Assembly (NCBI RefSeq): GCF_024055725.1
Contig: NZ_JAMXMX010000010.1
Location: forward strand, 62,001-126,000
DNA length: 64,000 nucleotides
Source of the DNA: Actinoallomurus spadix
GTDB taxonomy: Bacteria; Actinomycetota; Actinomycetes; Streptosporangiales; Streptosporangiaceae
Reading direction: 5' to 3'
Positions within the stretch are counted from its first letter, which is position 1. Every line of letters begins with the position of its first letter. The notes below the pieces were generated by a model, which saw nothing but the letters and a program-made list of their open reading frames with translations, was not told the DNA's origin and ran no database searches. Shown here one piece after another: positions 49,489 to 57,731 of the stretch. Both the position numbers and the translations under genes were made by a program.

Positions 49489-50229
49489 ATGGACTTCGCG
49501 GGAAAGACGGCACTGATCACCGGATCGGGCGCCATCGGCGGGCTCGGGCACGCGACGGCGAGAGTCTTCGCCGCCGGCGGGGCCAACGTGATCATCACCG
49601 GCACCGACCCGGACCGCGGCGCCCAGGTCGTCGACGATGTGCGGGCAAGCGCGGCCGGCTCCGTGCGCTTCATCCCCGCCGACCTGGCCGACCCCCAGGC
49701 CGTGCAGCGGCTGGCCGAGGACGCCGGGGCGGTGGACATCCTCGTCAACAACGCGGGCGTCGTCCCGTTCAGCGCGACCGCCGACCAGGACATCGCCACC
49801 TACGACGCCGCCTTCGCGGTCAACGTGCGCGCGCCGTTCCTCCTGGTCGGCCGGCTCGCACCGAAGATGGCCACGAGCGGGGGCGGCAGCATCGTCAACG
49901 TCAGCTCCACCGCCGCCCGCCTCGGCATGCCGCCGATGGCGGTCTACGGTGCCACCAAGGCGGCCCTCGAGTCCCTGACCCGCACCTGGGCGGCCGAGTT
50001 CGCCGCGTCGAACGTGCGCGTCAACGCCGTGGCGCCCGGCCCGATGACCACCTCCAAGGTGGTGGCGGCCATGGGCCCCGACCTCGGCGGCATGGGACTG
50101 ACGACCGCGCTGAAGCGAACCGCCGACCCGGCCGAGGTCGCCCAGGTGATCGCGTTCATCGCCGGCGACCAGGCCGGCTACGTGACCGGCGCCGTCGTGG
50201 CCGCCGACGGCGGCCGGACCGCCATCTGA
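49489..50229 (+). CDS. Short-chain dehydrogenase/reductase
   Basis: A 246-residue NAD(P)-dependent SDR. Glycine motif TGSGAIGGLGHATA is a slightly extended variant of TGxxxGxG; LVNNAG (NNAG) and the active-site NVSSTAARLGMPPMAVYGATKAA (Ser, Tyr-x3-Lys) are all present, as is PGPMTT. The enzyme reduces a ketone or oxidises an alcohol; substrate unknown. GGCAGGA precedes the ATG. Controlled by the promoter/operator that it shares with the divergent TetR; a second SDR follows 18 bases later. Confidence 0.9.
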   Translation: MDFAGKTALITGSGAIGGLGHATARVFAAGGANVIITGTDPDRGAQVVDDVRASAAGSVRFIPADLADPQAVQRLAEDAGAVDILVNNAGVVPFSATADQDIATYDAAFAVNVRAPFLLVGRLAPKMATSGGGSIVNVSSTAARLGMPPMAVYGATKAALESLTRTWAAEFAASNVRVNAVAPGPMTTSKVVAAMGPDLGGMGLTTALKRTADPAEVAQVIAFIAGDQAGYVTGAVVAADGGRTAI

Positions 50230-50247
50230 GTGAGGAGATCGAGATCG

Positions 50248-50997
50248 ATGGATCGTCTTGCGGGAAAGCACGCACTGATCACGGGCGGGACGGGCGGCAT
50301 CGGGCTTGCGACCGCCCGCGAATTCCTCGCCGAGGGAGCGACGGTCGCGATCACCGGCCGCTCGCAGGAACGGCTGGATGAGGCCGCCCGGCAGTTGGAC
50401 GGCCCGCTGCTGCCCATTCTCAGCGACGCCGGCGACGTGCCCGGCCAGGCGGCGCTCGCGGCGCGGTTGCGGGAGGAGTGGCCGAAGCTCGACATCGTGA
50501 TGAGCAACGCCGCCGACGTCACCCATCTCCCGATCGAAGACTGGACCGAGGAGGCGTTCGACAGGCTCGTCGCCACCGATCTCAAGGGCCCGTTCTTCCT
50601 GATCAAGGCCCTGCTGCCGCTCTTCTCGCGGCAGGCATCGGTCATCCTCGTCGGCTCTGTCTCCGCTTTCATCGGGCATGAGAACGCGGCGGTCTACGGT
50701 GCCGCCAAGGCCGGCCTGCTGTCCCTTTCCCGTGGGCTGACCCATGAGCTGAAGGACCGGGGCGTCCGGGTCAACGGGCTGAGCCCGGGGCCGACCGTCA
50801 CAGACACGTTCAAGCCGCTCGGCCCGGAGCGCCAGGCCGCCATCTACGACGAACTCCGCCGGACCGTGCCCCTCCATCGCCTCGGCACCGCCACCGAACT
50901 GGCGAAGGCGGCCGTCTACCTCGCCTCCGACGAGTCCGCCTACACCGCCGGCACCGTCCTGCGCGTCGATGGCGGTATCGGAGAACTCGCCTACTGA
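50248..50997 (+). CDS. Short-chain dehydrogenase/reductase
   Basis: A 249-residue SDR: TGGTGGIGLATA (nucleotide binding), DIVMSNAADVTHLPIEDW (an NNAG variant, SNAA), and the catalytic SVSAFIGHENAAVYGAAKAG with Ser, Tyr and Lys. The SNAA in place of NNAG is atypical. Ends in the usual TAGTVLRVDGG. Cotranscribed with the upstream SDR, with which it overlaps in regulation but not in sequence. GAGGAG precedes the ATG at 50248; a GTG at 50230 is an in-frame alternative. Confidence 0.89.
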   Translation: MDRLAGKHALITGGTGGIGLATAREFLAEGATVAITGRSQERLDEAARQLDGPLLPILSDAGDVPGQAALAARLREEWPKLDIVMSNAADVTHLPIEDWTEEAFDRLVATDLKGPFFLIKALLPLFSRQASVILVGSVSAFIGHENAAVYGAAKAGLLSLSRGLTHELKDRGVRVNGLSPGPTVTDTFKPLGPERQAAIYDELRRTVPLHRLGTATELAKAAVYLASDESAYTAGTVLRVDGGIGELAY

Positions 50998-51049
50998 GAC
51001 AGGTCGTTCGCCGCGTCAGGGGGCCGAACGGCGCGAGGGGACGGCCGTT

Positions 51050-51079
51050 CGCCGCGCCGGGTGGTCGCCCGGCGCGGCG
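51050..51079. terminator. Terminator between SDR operon and purL
   Basis: CGCCGCGCCGGG (51050-51061) pairs perfectly with CCCGGCGCGGCG (51068-51079), 6-base loop; genes on both sides converge on it. Confidence 0.75.
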
Positions 51080-51085
51080 GATCGC

Positions 51086-53425
51086 TCAGCCGAAGAGAGC
51101 GGGCAGCGCGCCCTGGTGCACCTCGCGCAGCTCGCTCAGCGGAATCGAGAACAGGCCCGCGACCTCGAAGGCGTCGCCGCCGACCGTGCCCAGCCGGCGC
51201 ACCGGGACCCCGGCGGCCTGGGCCAGGGCGGTGACCCGCTCCTCGTGCTCCGGGTAGACGGCCACGACGGCGCGCGCGACGGACTCACTGAACAGCTCGG
51301 TGAACGGGTCGTCCGGCAGGTCGACCACGCAGCCGAGGCCGCCACGCAGGCAGGACTCGACCAGCGACTGCGACAGGCCGCCGTCGGACAGGTCGTGCGC
51401 GGCGTTCAGCACGCCCTCACGGGCCCCGGCCACCAGCACCGACGCCAGCGCGGCCTCGGCGGCCAGGTCGACGCGCGGCGGCAGGCCGCCGAGGTGCTGG
51501 AACACGACGTGCGCCCACTCGGAACCGCCGAACTCCGGCCGGGTCTCGCCGAGCAGCAGCAGCGTGGTGCCCTCGACGTTGAACGACATCGGCACCCGGC
51601 GGTTCACATCGTCATGGACGCCGAGGACACCGATCACCGGGGTCGGGTTGATCGGGGTGGTGCCCGTCTGGTTGTAGAAGCTGACGTTGCCGCCGGTCAC
51701 CGGGACGCCCAGCGCCTGGCAGGCGTCCGCGAGACCCTCGACGGCGCGCGCGAACTGCCACATCACGCCCGGGTCCTCCGGGGACCCGAAGTTGAGGCAG
51801 TTGGTCACCGCGAGCGGCCGCGCGCCCGTCGTCGCGACGTTGCGGTACGCCTCGGACAGCGCGAGCTGCGCGCCGGCGTACGGGTCGAGCCGGGCGTACC
51901 GGCCGTTGCCGTCGGTGGCCAGCGCGATGCCCTGCGGCCCGTCGCCGATGCGGATCAGGCCGGCGTCCTCCGGCATGGCCAGCACCGTGTTGCCGAGCAC
52001 GAACCGGTCGTACTGCGAGGTCACGAACGACTTGTCGGCGAGGTTCGGCGAACCGGCCAGCCACAGGACGGTGTTGCGCAGGTCCTCCGGGGTGGCCGGG
52101 CGGGGCAGCCGGCCGGGGCCGTCGGCCTGCAGCTGCGCCAGGTCGGCCGGCACCTCGTACGGCCGCTCGTAGACGGGGCCCTCGTCGGCGGCGGTGCCCG
52201 GCGGGATGTCGACGATCGTCTCGCCGTGCCACGTCATCCGGAGCCGCCCGGTGTCGGTGACCTCGCCGATCACCGTCGCCGGGACGTCCCACTTGGCGCA
52301 GACCTCGAGGAAGCGCTCGACCTTGGCCGGCTCGACCACGGCCATCATGCGTTCCTGGGACTCGCTCATCAGGATCTCTTCGGGGCGCAGCGTCGGGTCG
52401 CGCAGCGGGACCGTGTTCAGGTCGATGTCCATGCCGCCGGTACCGGCCGCGGCCAGCTCGGTGGTGGCGCAGGAGACACCGGCCGCGCCGAGGTCCTGGA
52501 TGCCGACGACGAGGTCCTCGTCGAAGATCTCCAAGCAGCACTCGGTGAGCAGCTTCTCCATGAAGGGGTCGCCGACCTGCACCGACGGCCGCTTGGCCTG
52601 CGACTCCTCATCGAAGGTCGCGCTGGCCAGCACGGACGCGCCGCCGATGCCGTCCGGCCCGGTGCCCGCGCCGAACAGAATGACCTTGTTGCCCGGCCCC
52701 GGGGCGATCGCGCGCTTGATGCCCTCGGGCTTGAGCACGCCGACGCACAGGGCGTTGACCAGCGGGTTCGCGGCGTAGCAGTCGTCGAAGACGACCTCGC
52801 CGCCGATGTTGGGCAGGCCGAGGCAGTTGCCGTAGCCGCCGACGCCGCGGACGACGCCGTCGAGCACACGGCGGGTGTCCGGGGCGTCCGGCGGGCCGAA
52901 CCGCAGGGAGTCCATGACGGCGACCGGGCGGGCGCCCATCGAGATGATGTCGCGGACGATGCCGCCGACGCCCGTGGCCGCGCCCTGGTACGGCTCGACG
53001 TACGACGGGTGATTGTGCGACTCGATCTTGAAGGTGACGGCCCAGCCGTTGCCGACGTCGACGACACCGGCGTTCTCGCCCATGCCGACGAGCAGCGCGT
53101 CGCTCTGCGGGGCCTTGTCCCCGAACTGCCGCAGGTGGACGCGCGAGCTCTTGTACGAGCAGTGCTCGCTCCACATGACGGAGTAGATCGCCAGCTCGGC
53201 GGAGGTCGGCCGCCGGCCCAGGATCTCCCGGACCCGGGCGTACTCGTCGTCCTTCATGCCGAGCTCGGCGTACGGGAGGGGGAGCTCGGGGGTCTGCGCG
53301 GCGCGGGCGACGGAGTCGACCTCCGCGGGGCGTACCGGCGTGGGCTCGGTGGCCGCCTCGGCGGACCCGGCGGACCCGGCCCCGGTCGGCTCGACGCCGC
53401 TCTCGTTGCTGCTCTGCTCACTCAT
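51086..53425 (-). CDS. purL: Phosphoribosylformylglycinamidine synthase subunit PurL
   Basis: A 779-residue small-type PurL (the type that works with PurQ and PurS). It catalyses FGAR + ATP + ammonia to FGAM. Signatures: [25 protein letters not shown]-like [39 protein letters not shown] and the C-terminal [17 protein letters not shown] variable N-terminal extension (about 45 residues, Glu/Pro/Ala-rich) precedes the core. The ATG overlaps the purQ stop by four bases (ATGA). Convergent with the SDR operon. Confidence 0.97.
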   Translation of the reverse strand: MSEQSSNESGVEPTGAGSAGSAEAATEPTPVRPAEVDSVARAAQTPELPLPYAELGMKDDEYARVREILGRRPTSAELAIYSVMWSEHCSYKSSRVHLRQFGDKAPQSDALLVGMGENAGVVDVGNGWAVTFKIESHNHPSYVEPYQGAATGVGGIVRDIISMGARPVAVMDSLRFGPPDAPDTRRVLDGVVRGVGGYGNCLGLPNIGGEVVFDDCYAANPLVNALCVGVLKPEGIKRAIAPGPGNKVILFGAGTGPDGIGGASVLASATFDEESQAKRPSVQVGDPFMEKLLTECCLEIFDEDLVVGIQDLGAAGVSCATTELAAAGTGGMDIDLNTVPLRDPTLRPEEILMSESQERMMAVVEPAKVERFLEVCAKWDVPATVIGEVTDTGRLRMTWHGETIVDIPPGTAADEGPVYERPYEVPADLAQLQADGPGRLPRPATPEDLRNTVLWLAGSPNLADKSFVTSQYDRFVLGNTVLAMPEDAGLIRIGDGPQGIALATDGNGRYARLDPYAGAQLALSEAYRNVATTGARPLAVTNCLNFGSPEDPGVMWQFARAVEGLADACQALGVPVTGGNVSFYNQTGTTPINPTPVIGVLGVHDDVNRRVPMSFNVEGTTLLLLGETRPEFGGSEWAHVVFQHLGGLPPRVDLAAEAALASVLVAGAREGVLNAAHDLSDGGLSQSLVESCLRGGLGCVVDLPDDPFTELFSESVARAVVAVYPEHEERVTALAQAAGVPVRRLGTVGGDAFEVAGLFSIPLSELREVHQGALPALFG

Positions 53426-54099
53426 GCGGCGACCAACTTCTTGACGACCGAGGTGAAGAAGCCAAGGCCCTCGGTGGACGTACCGGTCAGGGCCTCGACC
53501 GCGTGCTCCGGGTGCGGCATCAGGCCGACGACGTTGCCCGCCTCGTTGCAGATGCCGGCGATGTCGTTCAGCGAGCCGTTGGGGTTGACGTCGAGGTACC
53601 GGGCCACGATCCGGCCACTGGACTCCAGCTCGTCGAGGGTCTCGGGGTCGGCGACGTAGCAGCCGTCCATGTTCTTGACCGGAATGACGACCTCCTGCCC
53701 CTCCTCGTAGTCGGTGGTCCAGGCGGTCTCGGCGTTCTCGATCCGCAGCCGCTGGGCGCGGCAGACGAAGTGGAGGCCGGTGTTACGGGTCAGGGCGCCC
53801 GGCAGCAGGTGCGACTCGCACAGCACCTGGAAGCCGTTGCAGATGCCAAGGACGGGAAGGCCGTCGCGGGCGGCGGCGACCAGCTTCTCCATGAGCGGCG
53901 CGAACCGCGCGATGGCCCCGGCGCGGAGATAGTCGCCGTAGGAGAAGCCACCGGGGAGGATGACGGCGTCGACACCGAGCAGGTCACCCTCGGCGTGCCA
54001 GAGGGACACCGGCTCGGCGTCCGCGAGGCGGACCGCTCGTGCGGCGTCCCGGTCGTCCAGCGACCCGGGGAAGGTGATCACGCCCACACGGGCTGACAT
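53422..54099 (-). CDS. purQ: Phosphoribosylformylglycinamidine synthase subunit PurQ (glutaminase)
   Basis: A 225-residue class I glutamine amidotransferase supplying ammonia to PurL. Catalytic Cys in [11 protein letters not shown], with the His and Glu in [11 protein letters not shown]. Starts [22 protein letters not shown], as usual. GGAGTG precedes the ATG at 54099; the in-frame start at 54117 is not needed. The gene overlaps purL. Upstream on the same strand is an ATPase-like gene, then purS. Confidence 0.96.
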   Translation of the reverse strand: MSARVGVITFPGSLDDRDAARAVRLADAEPVSLWHAEGDLLGVDAVILPGGFSYGDYLRAGAIARFAPLMEKLVAAARDGLPVLGICNGFQVLCESHLLPGALTRNTGLHFVCRAQRLRIENAETAWTTDYEEGQEVVIPVKNMDGCYVADPETLDELESSGRIVARYLDVNPNGSLNDIAGICNEAGNVVGLMPHPEHAVEALTGTSTEGLGFFTSVVKKLVAA

Positions 54100-54154
54100 G
54101 GGCACACTCCGATACAAGAACGGACTCGGGACGTGCCCTAGCCTATCCGGCGTT

Positions 54155-54604
54155 CTAACCTGCGGTTTTCAGGAGCTGGGGCTCCAGGAGCCGCATCGGT
54201 GACTCCTCCTGCCAGCTCAGCCGCTTCTGCAGGTAGACGACGGTGCCCGTGTCGGGACGACTGTCGAAGGTGACGTCGTCGACGAGAGCTCGCATGATCT
54301 TGATCCCGCGCCCGGATTCCGAATCGAGACCGACGTTCTTCTCCGCGTCGCCTCGGAAGCCGTGGCCGGTGTCGGCGACCTTCAGGACGCAGTGATCCCC
54401 CGCGATACTGGCGATCACCTCATAGTGGCTCGCCGAATCGACATGCTGCACCACATTCGTGCAGGCTTCGGATGCGGCCACGAGAAGGTCGGCGATACAG
54501 GCTTCCGAAACCCCCAACCCGCGCAACGTATCGCCCAGGACCCGGCGGATCACCGGGATGCTGAGAGTCTCACGCGGCAAGTCGAGTGAGAACTTCATAT
54601 CCAC
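54155..54604 (-). CDS. Anti-sigma-factor-type Ser/Thr kinase (RsbW-like HATPase)
   Basis: A 149-residue protein of the HATPase_c_2 (RsbW/SpoIIAB-like) family. N-box [14 protein letters not shown]1 box [11 protein letters not shown], and G2-like [15 protein letters not shown] are all visible. Such proteins bind a sigma factor or phosphorylate an anti-sigma antagonist; free-standing actinobacterial members are numerous and often unassigned. No STAS antagonist or sigma factor gene is next to it. The GTG at 54604 has GAGG 6 bases upstream; an ATG two codons on is an alternative. It sits between purS and purQ, an unusual position. Confidence 0.9.
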   Translation of the reverse strand: MDMKFSLDLPRETLSIPVIRRVLGDTLRGLGVSEACIADLLVAASEACTNVVQHVDSASHYEVIASIAGDHCVLKVADTGHGFRGDAEKNVGLDSESGRGIKIMRALVDDVTFDSRPDTGTVVYLQKRLSWQEESPMRLLEPQLLKTAG

Positions 54605-54731
54605 CGGTCACCTCGTGTCATCTTCGACCCCTGACCTGGGGGTCGACCCCGTCTTCGCGATTCTTTCAACGAAGCTAAGGCTTCCCCGGCGGAAACTGGC
54701 GTAATCGCGCGACCGGGCTAACTTTGAGCGA

Positions 54732-54974
54732 CTATTCGGCGCGCAGTTCGAACGTCTCGATGACGGGGTTGGCCAACAGCGTCTCGGCCATCTTCCGGAC
54801 ACGTTCCGTGGCCGCTTCGTCGGCCGGTCCGTCGACTTCGATCTCGAACCGCTTACCCTGCCGAACCTGCGTCACGCCTTCGAAACCGAGCCGCGGCAGC
54901 GCGCGGGCGACCGCCTGGCCCTGGGAATCGAGAATTTCCGGCTTGAGCATGACCTCGACGATGAAACGCGCCAT
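54732..54974 (-). CDS. purS: Phosphoribosylformylglycinamidine synthase subunit PurS
   Basis: An 80-residue protein that bridges PurQ and PurL in the FGAM synthase complex. Conserved sequence: RFIVEVMLKPEILDSQGQAV, LGFEGVTQVRQGKRFEIEVDG, and LLANPVIETFELR. Full length for the family. Its operon with purQ and purL is split by the RsbW-like gene and a 127-base gap. Promoter not obvious. Confidence 0.95.
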   Translation of the reverse strand: MARFIVEVMLKPEILDSQGQAVARALPRLGFEGVTQVRQGKRFEIEVDGPADEAATERVRKMAETLLANPVIETFELRAE

Positions 54975-55093
54975 GGGGACCCCCTCTGATCTGCAGCTAC
55001 GGCATCGAAGCGTACGGCACGCCCGGCGGCCGATGACGGGATGCCTCCTCCGATGGGATCGTAGGGGCCGATCACCCCTCCGGAGGAATCGTC

Positions 55094-57226
55094 ATGCGCG
55101 CCGAGGACCTGACCGAGCCCGAGTCGGCCCTATGGGAGGCGTTCCCCGCCGCGCGGACCGTCGACCTCGGCGGCCGGGGTGAGGTGCGGGCCGAGGTGAT
55201 CGCGGCGCTGCTCTCGGGCGCCCGGCCGCCCGAGCCGGGACGGGTGCCCGCCGTCCGGCTCACCGGCGCGAAGATCACCGGAGCGCTCGACCTGTCCTTC
55301 GCCGACGTGCCGTACGCCGCCCTGCTGCGCGACTGCGTGTTCGCCGAGAGCCCCAGCCTGTACGGCGCCCGGCTCCGGCAGGTCAACCTCTCCGGTTCCC
55401 GGCTTCCGGGCCTGCAGGCCTCCGACGCCCGGATCGACGGCCTGCTCTGGCTGGAGGGCTGCCGGTTCGACGGACCCGTCGTCATCGTCGGAACGCAGGT
55501 CGACGGCGCGTTGTCCCTGACCTCGGCGCGGATCGACGGGGAAGACGCCCTGCGGGCCGACGGCCTGACCGTCGCCCGCGACCTGATCGCCACCGGCCTC
55601 ACCGTCTCGGGAGCGGCTCGCCTGCGGGGCGCGCGGATCCAGGGCGCGATCGTCCTCGACCGCGCCCGGCTGTCCTGCCCGGGCGGCGTCGCACTGGATC
55701 TCGACCGCGCCCGCGTCGAGGGCGCCGTCGTGATGGGCAAGGGGCTGCGCGCCGAGGGGATGGTCAGCCTGCGGTCCGCGGTGATCGGCGGGGCGCTGGA
55801 GCTGGACGGCGCGGAGCTGGTCAATCCCTCGGGCGTGGCGCTGCGCGGCCACCTCCTCACCGTCGGAAGCAGCCTGCGGGCCGCGAGCATCCGGGTGACC
55901 GGGCAGGTCTACCTCGACGCGGCGCACATCACCGGATCGATCAACCTGGACGGCGCCCACCTGTCGAACCCGGGTGGCGCCGCGCTGCGCGCCTCCCGGG
56001 CGGAGATCACCGGCGGCCTCTTCGGCAAGTACGGGTTCGTCGCCGACGGCGCGATCCACCTGGTCGACACACGGGTGGGAGCCAGCGTCGACCTGTCCGG
56101 CGCCCGGATCACCGCCTCCGGGTCCGTCGCGCTCAAGGCCGCAGGGATCTCCGTCGGCGGCGCCCTGAACTGCGGCGACGGCTTCACCGCCGTCGGCGAG
56201 GTGGTGCTCGAGGGCGGCACCGTCCGGGACTCGCTCGACCTGGACGGGGCCCGGCTGTCGAACCCGGGCGAGTCGGCGCTGTCCGCGGACCGGATCGAGG
56301 TGGGCGGCACGCTCTCCGGCAAGGGCGGCCTCACGGTCGACGGGGAGATCCGCCTCCTGGACGCCCGCGTCGGCGCGAGCGTCGAGTTCAACGGGGCGGC
56401 ACTGTCGAATCCGGGCGGCCGCACGCTGACCGCCTGGGGCATCCAGGTCGGCCGGGTGGTCGACTGCTGTGACGGGTTCACCGCCGACGGCCGGGTCTCC
56501 TTCGCCGGCGCCCAGGTCGGCGGCCAGGTGTGCTTCGCGGACGCGGCGATCGACGCGTCCGTCGCCCTCCGTGGGACGCGGGCCGACAATCTCCGGCTGA
56601 CCGAGAACACCCGCATCACCGGCCCCCTCGACCTGCGGCACGCGACGATCACCGTCCTCCGCGATCACCCGGCGGGCTGGCCGGCCGAGACCCTCCTCGC
56701 GGGGTTCACCTACGACTCCTTCGACACGCCGCTGTCCGCGGCCGACCGGGCGGCCTGGCTCGACGGCGCGGCCACGTACCAGCCGCAGCCGTACGAGCAG
56801 CTGGCGGCCGTCTACCGGCGGCTCGGGCAGGACGCCGACGCCCGTACCGTCCAGCTCGCCCGGCAGCGCCACCGCCGGCGGACCCTGCCGCGCTGGCTCG
56901 CCGCCTGGAGCCTGGTCCAGGACTGGACGGTCGGGTACGGCTACCGGCCGCAGCGGGCGGTGCTCTGGCTGGCCGGACTGCTGCTCGCCGGCGTCGCGGC
57001 GTTCGGCGGCCACCATCCGCCGCCGCTCAAGGCCGACGAGGCGCCGCCGTTCAACCCGGTCCTCTACACGCTCGACCTGCTGCTGCCGATCATCGGGTTC
57101 GGCCAGGAGTCGGCGTACGCGCCGCGCGGCTGGCAGCAGTGGCTCGCGGCGGCACTCGTCGCGGCGGGCTGGATCCTCGCCACCACCATCGCCACCGGCG
57201 TCACCCGCGTCCTATCCCGCCAATAG
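55094..57226 (+). CDS. Large beta-repeat protein with C-terminal membrane segments (copy 1)
   Basis: A 710-residue protein. The N-terminal 60 residues (LTEPESALWEAFPAARTVDL, then a short charged region) are followed by about ten repeats of about 50 residues. Each has a LxGAxLSNPGGxAL pattern and a VGGxLxxxGFxxxGxVxL pattern. This suggests a pentapeptide-like or other beta-helix. The C-terminal part starts with QPYEQLAAVYRRLGQDADARTV and a basic helix, then two membrane spans (AVLWLAGLLLAGVAAFGG and WLAAALVAAGWILATT) around FNPVLYTLDLLLPIIGFGQE. Actinobacterial homologues carry the unsupported label oxidoreductase. The gene at 57732 is a shorter paralogue. GGAGGA precedes the ATG. Confidence 0.82.
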   Translation: MRAEDLTEPESALWEAFPAARTVDLGGRGEVRAEVIAALLSGARPPEPGRVPAVRLTGAKITGALDLSFADVPYAALLRDCVFAESPSLYGARLRQVNLSGSRLPGLQASDARIDGLLWLEGCRFDGPVVIVGTQVDGALSLTSARIDGEDALRADGLTVARDLIATGLTVSGAARLRGARIQGAIVLDRARLSCPGGVALDLDRARVEGAVVMGKGLRAEGMVSLRSAVIGGALELDGAELVNPSGVALRGHLLTVGSSLRAASIRVTGQVYLDAAHITGSINLDGAHLSNPGGAALRASRAEITGGLFGKYGFVADGAIHLVDTRVGASVDLSGARITASGSVALKAAGISVGGALNCGDGFTAVGEVVLEGGTVRDSLDLDGARLSNPGESALSADRIEVGGTLSGKGGLTVDGEIRLLDARVGASVEFNGAALSNPGGRTLTAWGIQVGRVVDCCDGFTADGRVSFAGAQVGGQVCFADAAIDASVALRGTRADNLRLTENTRITGPLDLRHATITVLRDHPAGWPAETLLAGFTYDSFDTPLSAADRAAWLDGAATYQPQPYEQLAAVYRRLGQDADARTVQLARQRHRRRTLPRWLAAWSLVQDWTVGYGYRPQRAVLWLAGLLLAGVAAFGGHHPPPLKADEAPPFNPVLYTLDLLLPIIGFGQESAYAPRGWQQWLAAALVAAGWILATTIATGVTRVLSRQ

Positions 57227-57250
57227 CCGGACCGGATTCCTACTTCTTTG

Positions 57251-57376
57251 ATGGACGAGTACCTGGCCGACTACGAACGCCGCAAGGGACCGGTCTCGGT
57301 ACGAGAACAGGAGGAGGCACGCCAGGTCTTCGACGAGGTGTTCGCCGAGGAGGGCAATTGGCCCGCCGCAAGCTGA
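57251..57376 (+). pseudogene. Remnant of a VapB/RHH-type antitoxin
   Basis: Forty-one codons (MDEYLADYERRKGPVSVREQ, then EEARQVFDEVFAEE) look like the C-terminal half of a small antitoxin that normally precedes a PIN toxin. The N-terminal DNA-binding part is missing: the same frame is open only back to the stop codon of the preceding repeat-protein gene at 57224. The stop overlaps the following toxin remnant. Confidence 0.5.
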
Positions 57377-57664
57377 GCCACGAGGGCACCCTGGTGCTCG
57401 ACTGCGAGGGACTGTCGCCGAACCGATAAGGCACGACTGGCCTGGCTCCTTCCCGGTGTGCGGATCGCCCCGGTCGGCGAAGAGGAGGCCAAGGCCGCCT
57501 CTACGATGCTGATCGGCGCCGGGTTGCACGGCCACAAGTACGCGATCGACGCCGCTGTGGCCGAGATGGCCGTACGGCAGCGACGTCCCGTCGTCCTTCT
57601 CACCTCGGACATCGACGACATGACGAAACTCTGCGGTGATCGGGTGCGTCTCGTGTCCGTGTAA
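57358..57664 (+). pseudogene. Broken PIN-domain (VapC-type) toxin gene
   Basis: The frame from TTG 57358 reads ARRKLSHEGTLVLDCEGLS, the start of a PIN protein with its first catalytic Asp, then stops at 57427. The C-terminal half (WLLPGVRIAPVGEEEAK, GLHGHKYAIDAAVAEMA, VVLLTSDIDDMTKLCGDRVR) continues to 57664 in another frame. The middle of the domain (about 40 residues expected) is missing, so a deletion and a frame change have destroyed the gene. Catalytic residues in the AIDA and SDIDD motifs are still recognisable. Confidence 0.75.
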
Positions 57665-57731
57665 GCGGTCACACCGGGCGGGGCGTCGGCGCGCTATATA
57701 TGTTGGTTCTGTCCTCGCCCCGGAGTGGTGG

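Noticed and set aside
50969-53659. An 896-codon open frame opposite purL
   Set aside because: Low-complexity Arg/Gly/Ala composition and no start signal; purL on the other strand is beyond doubt.
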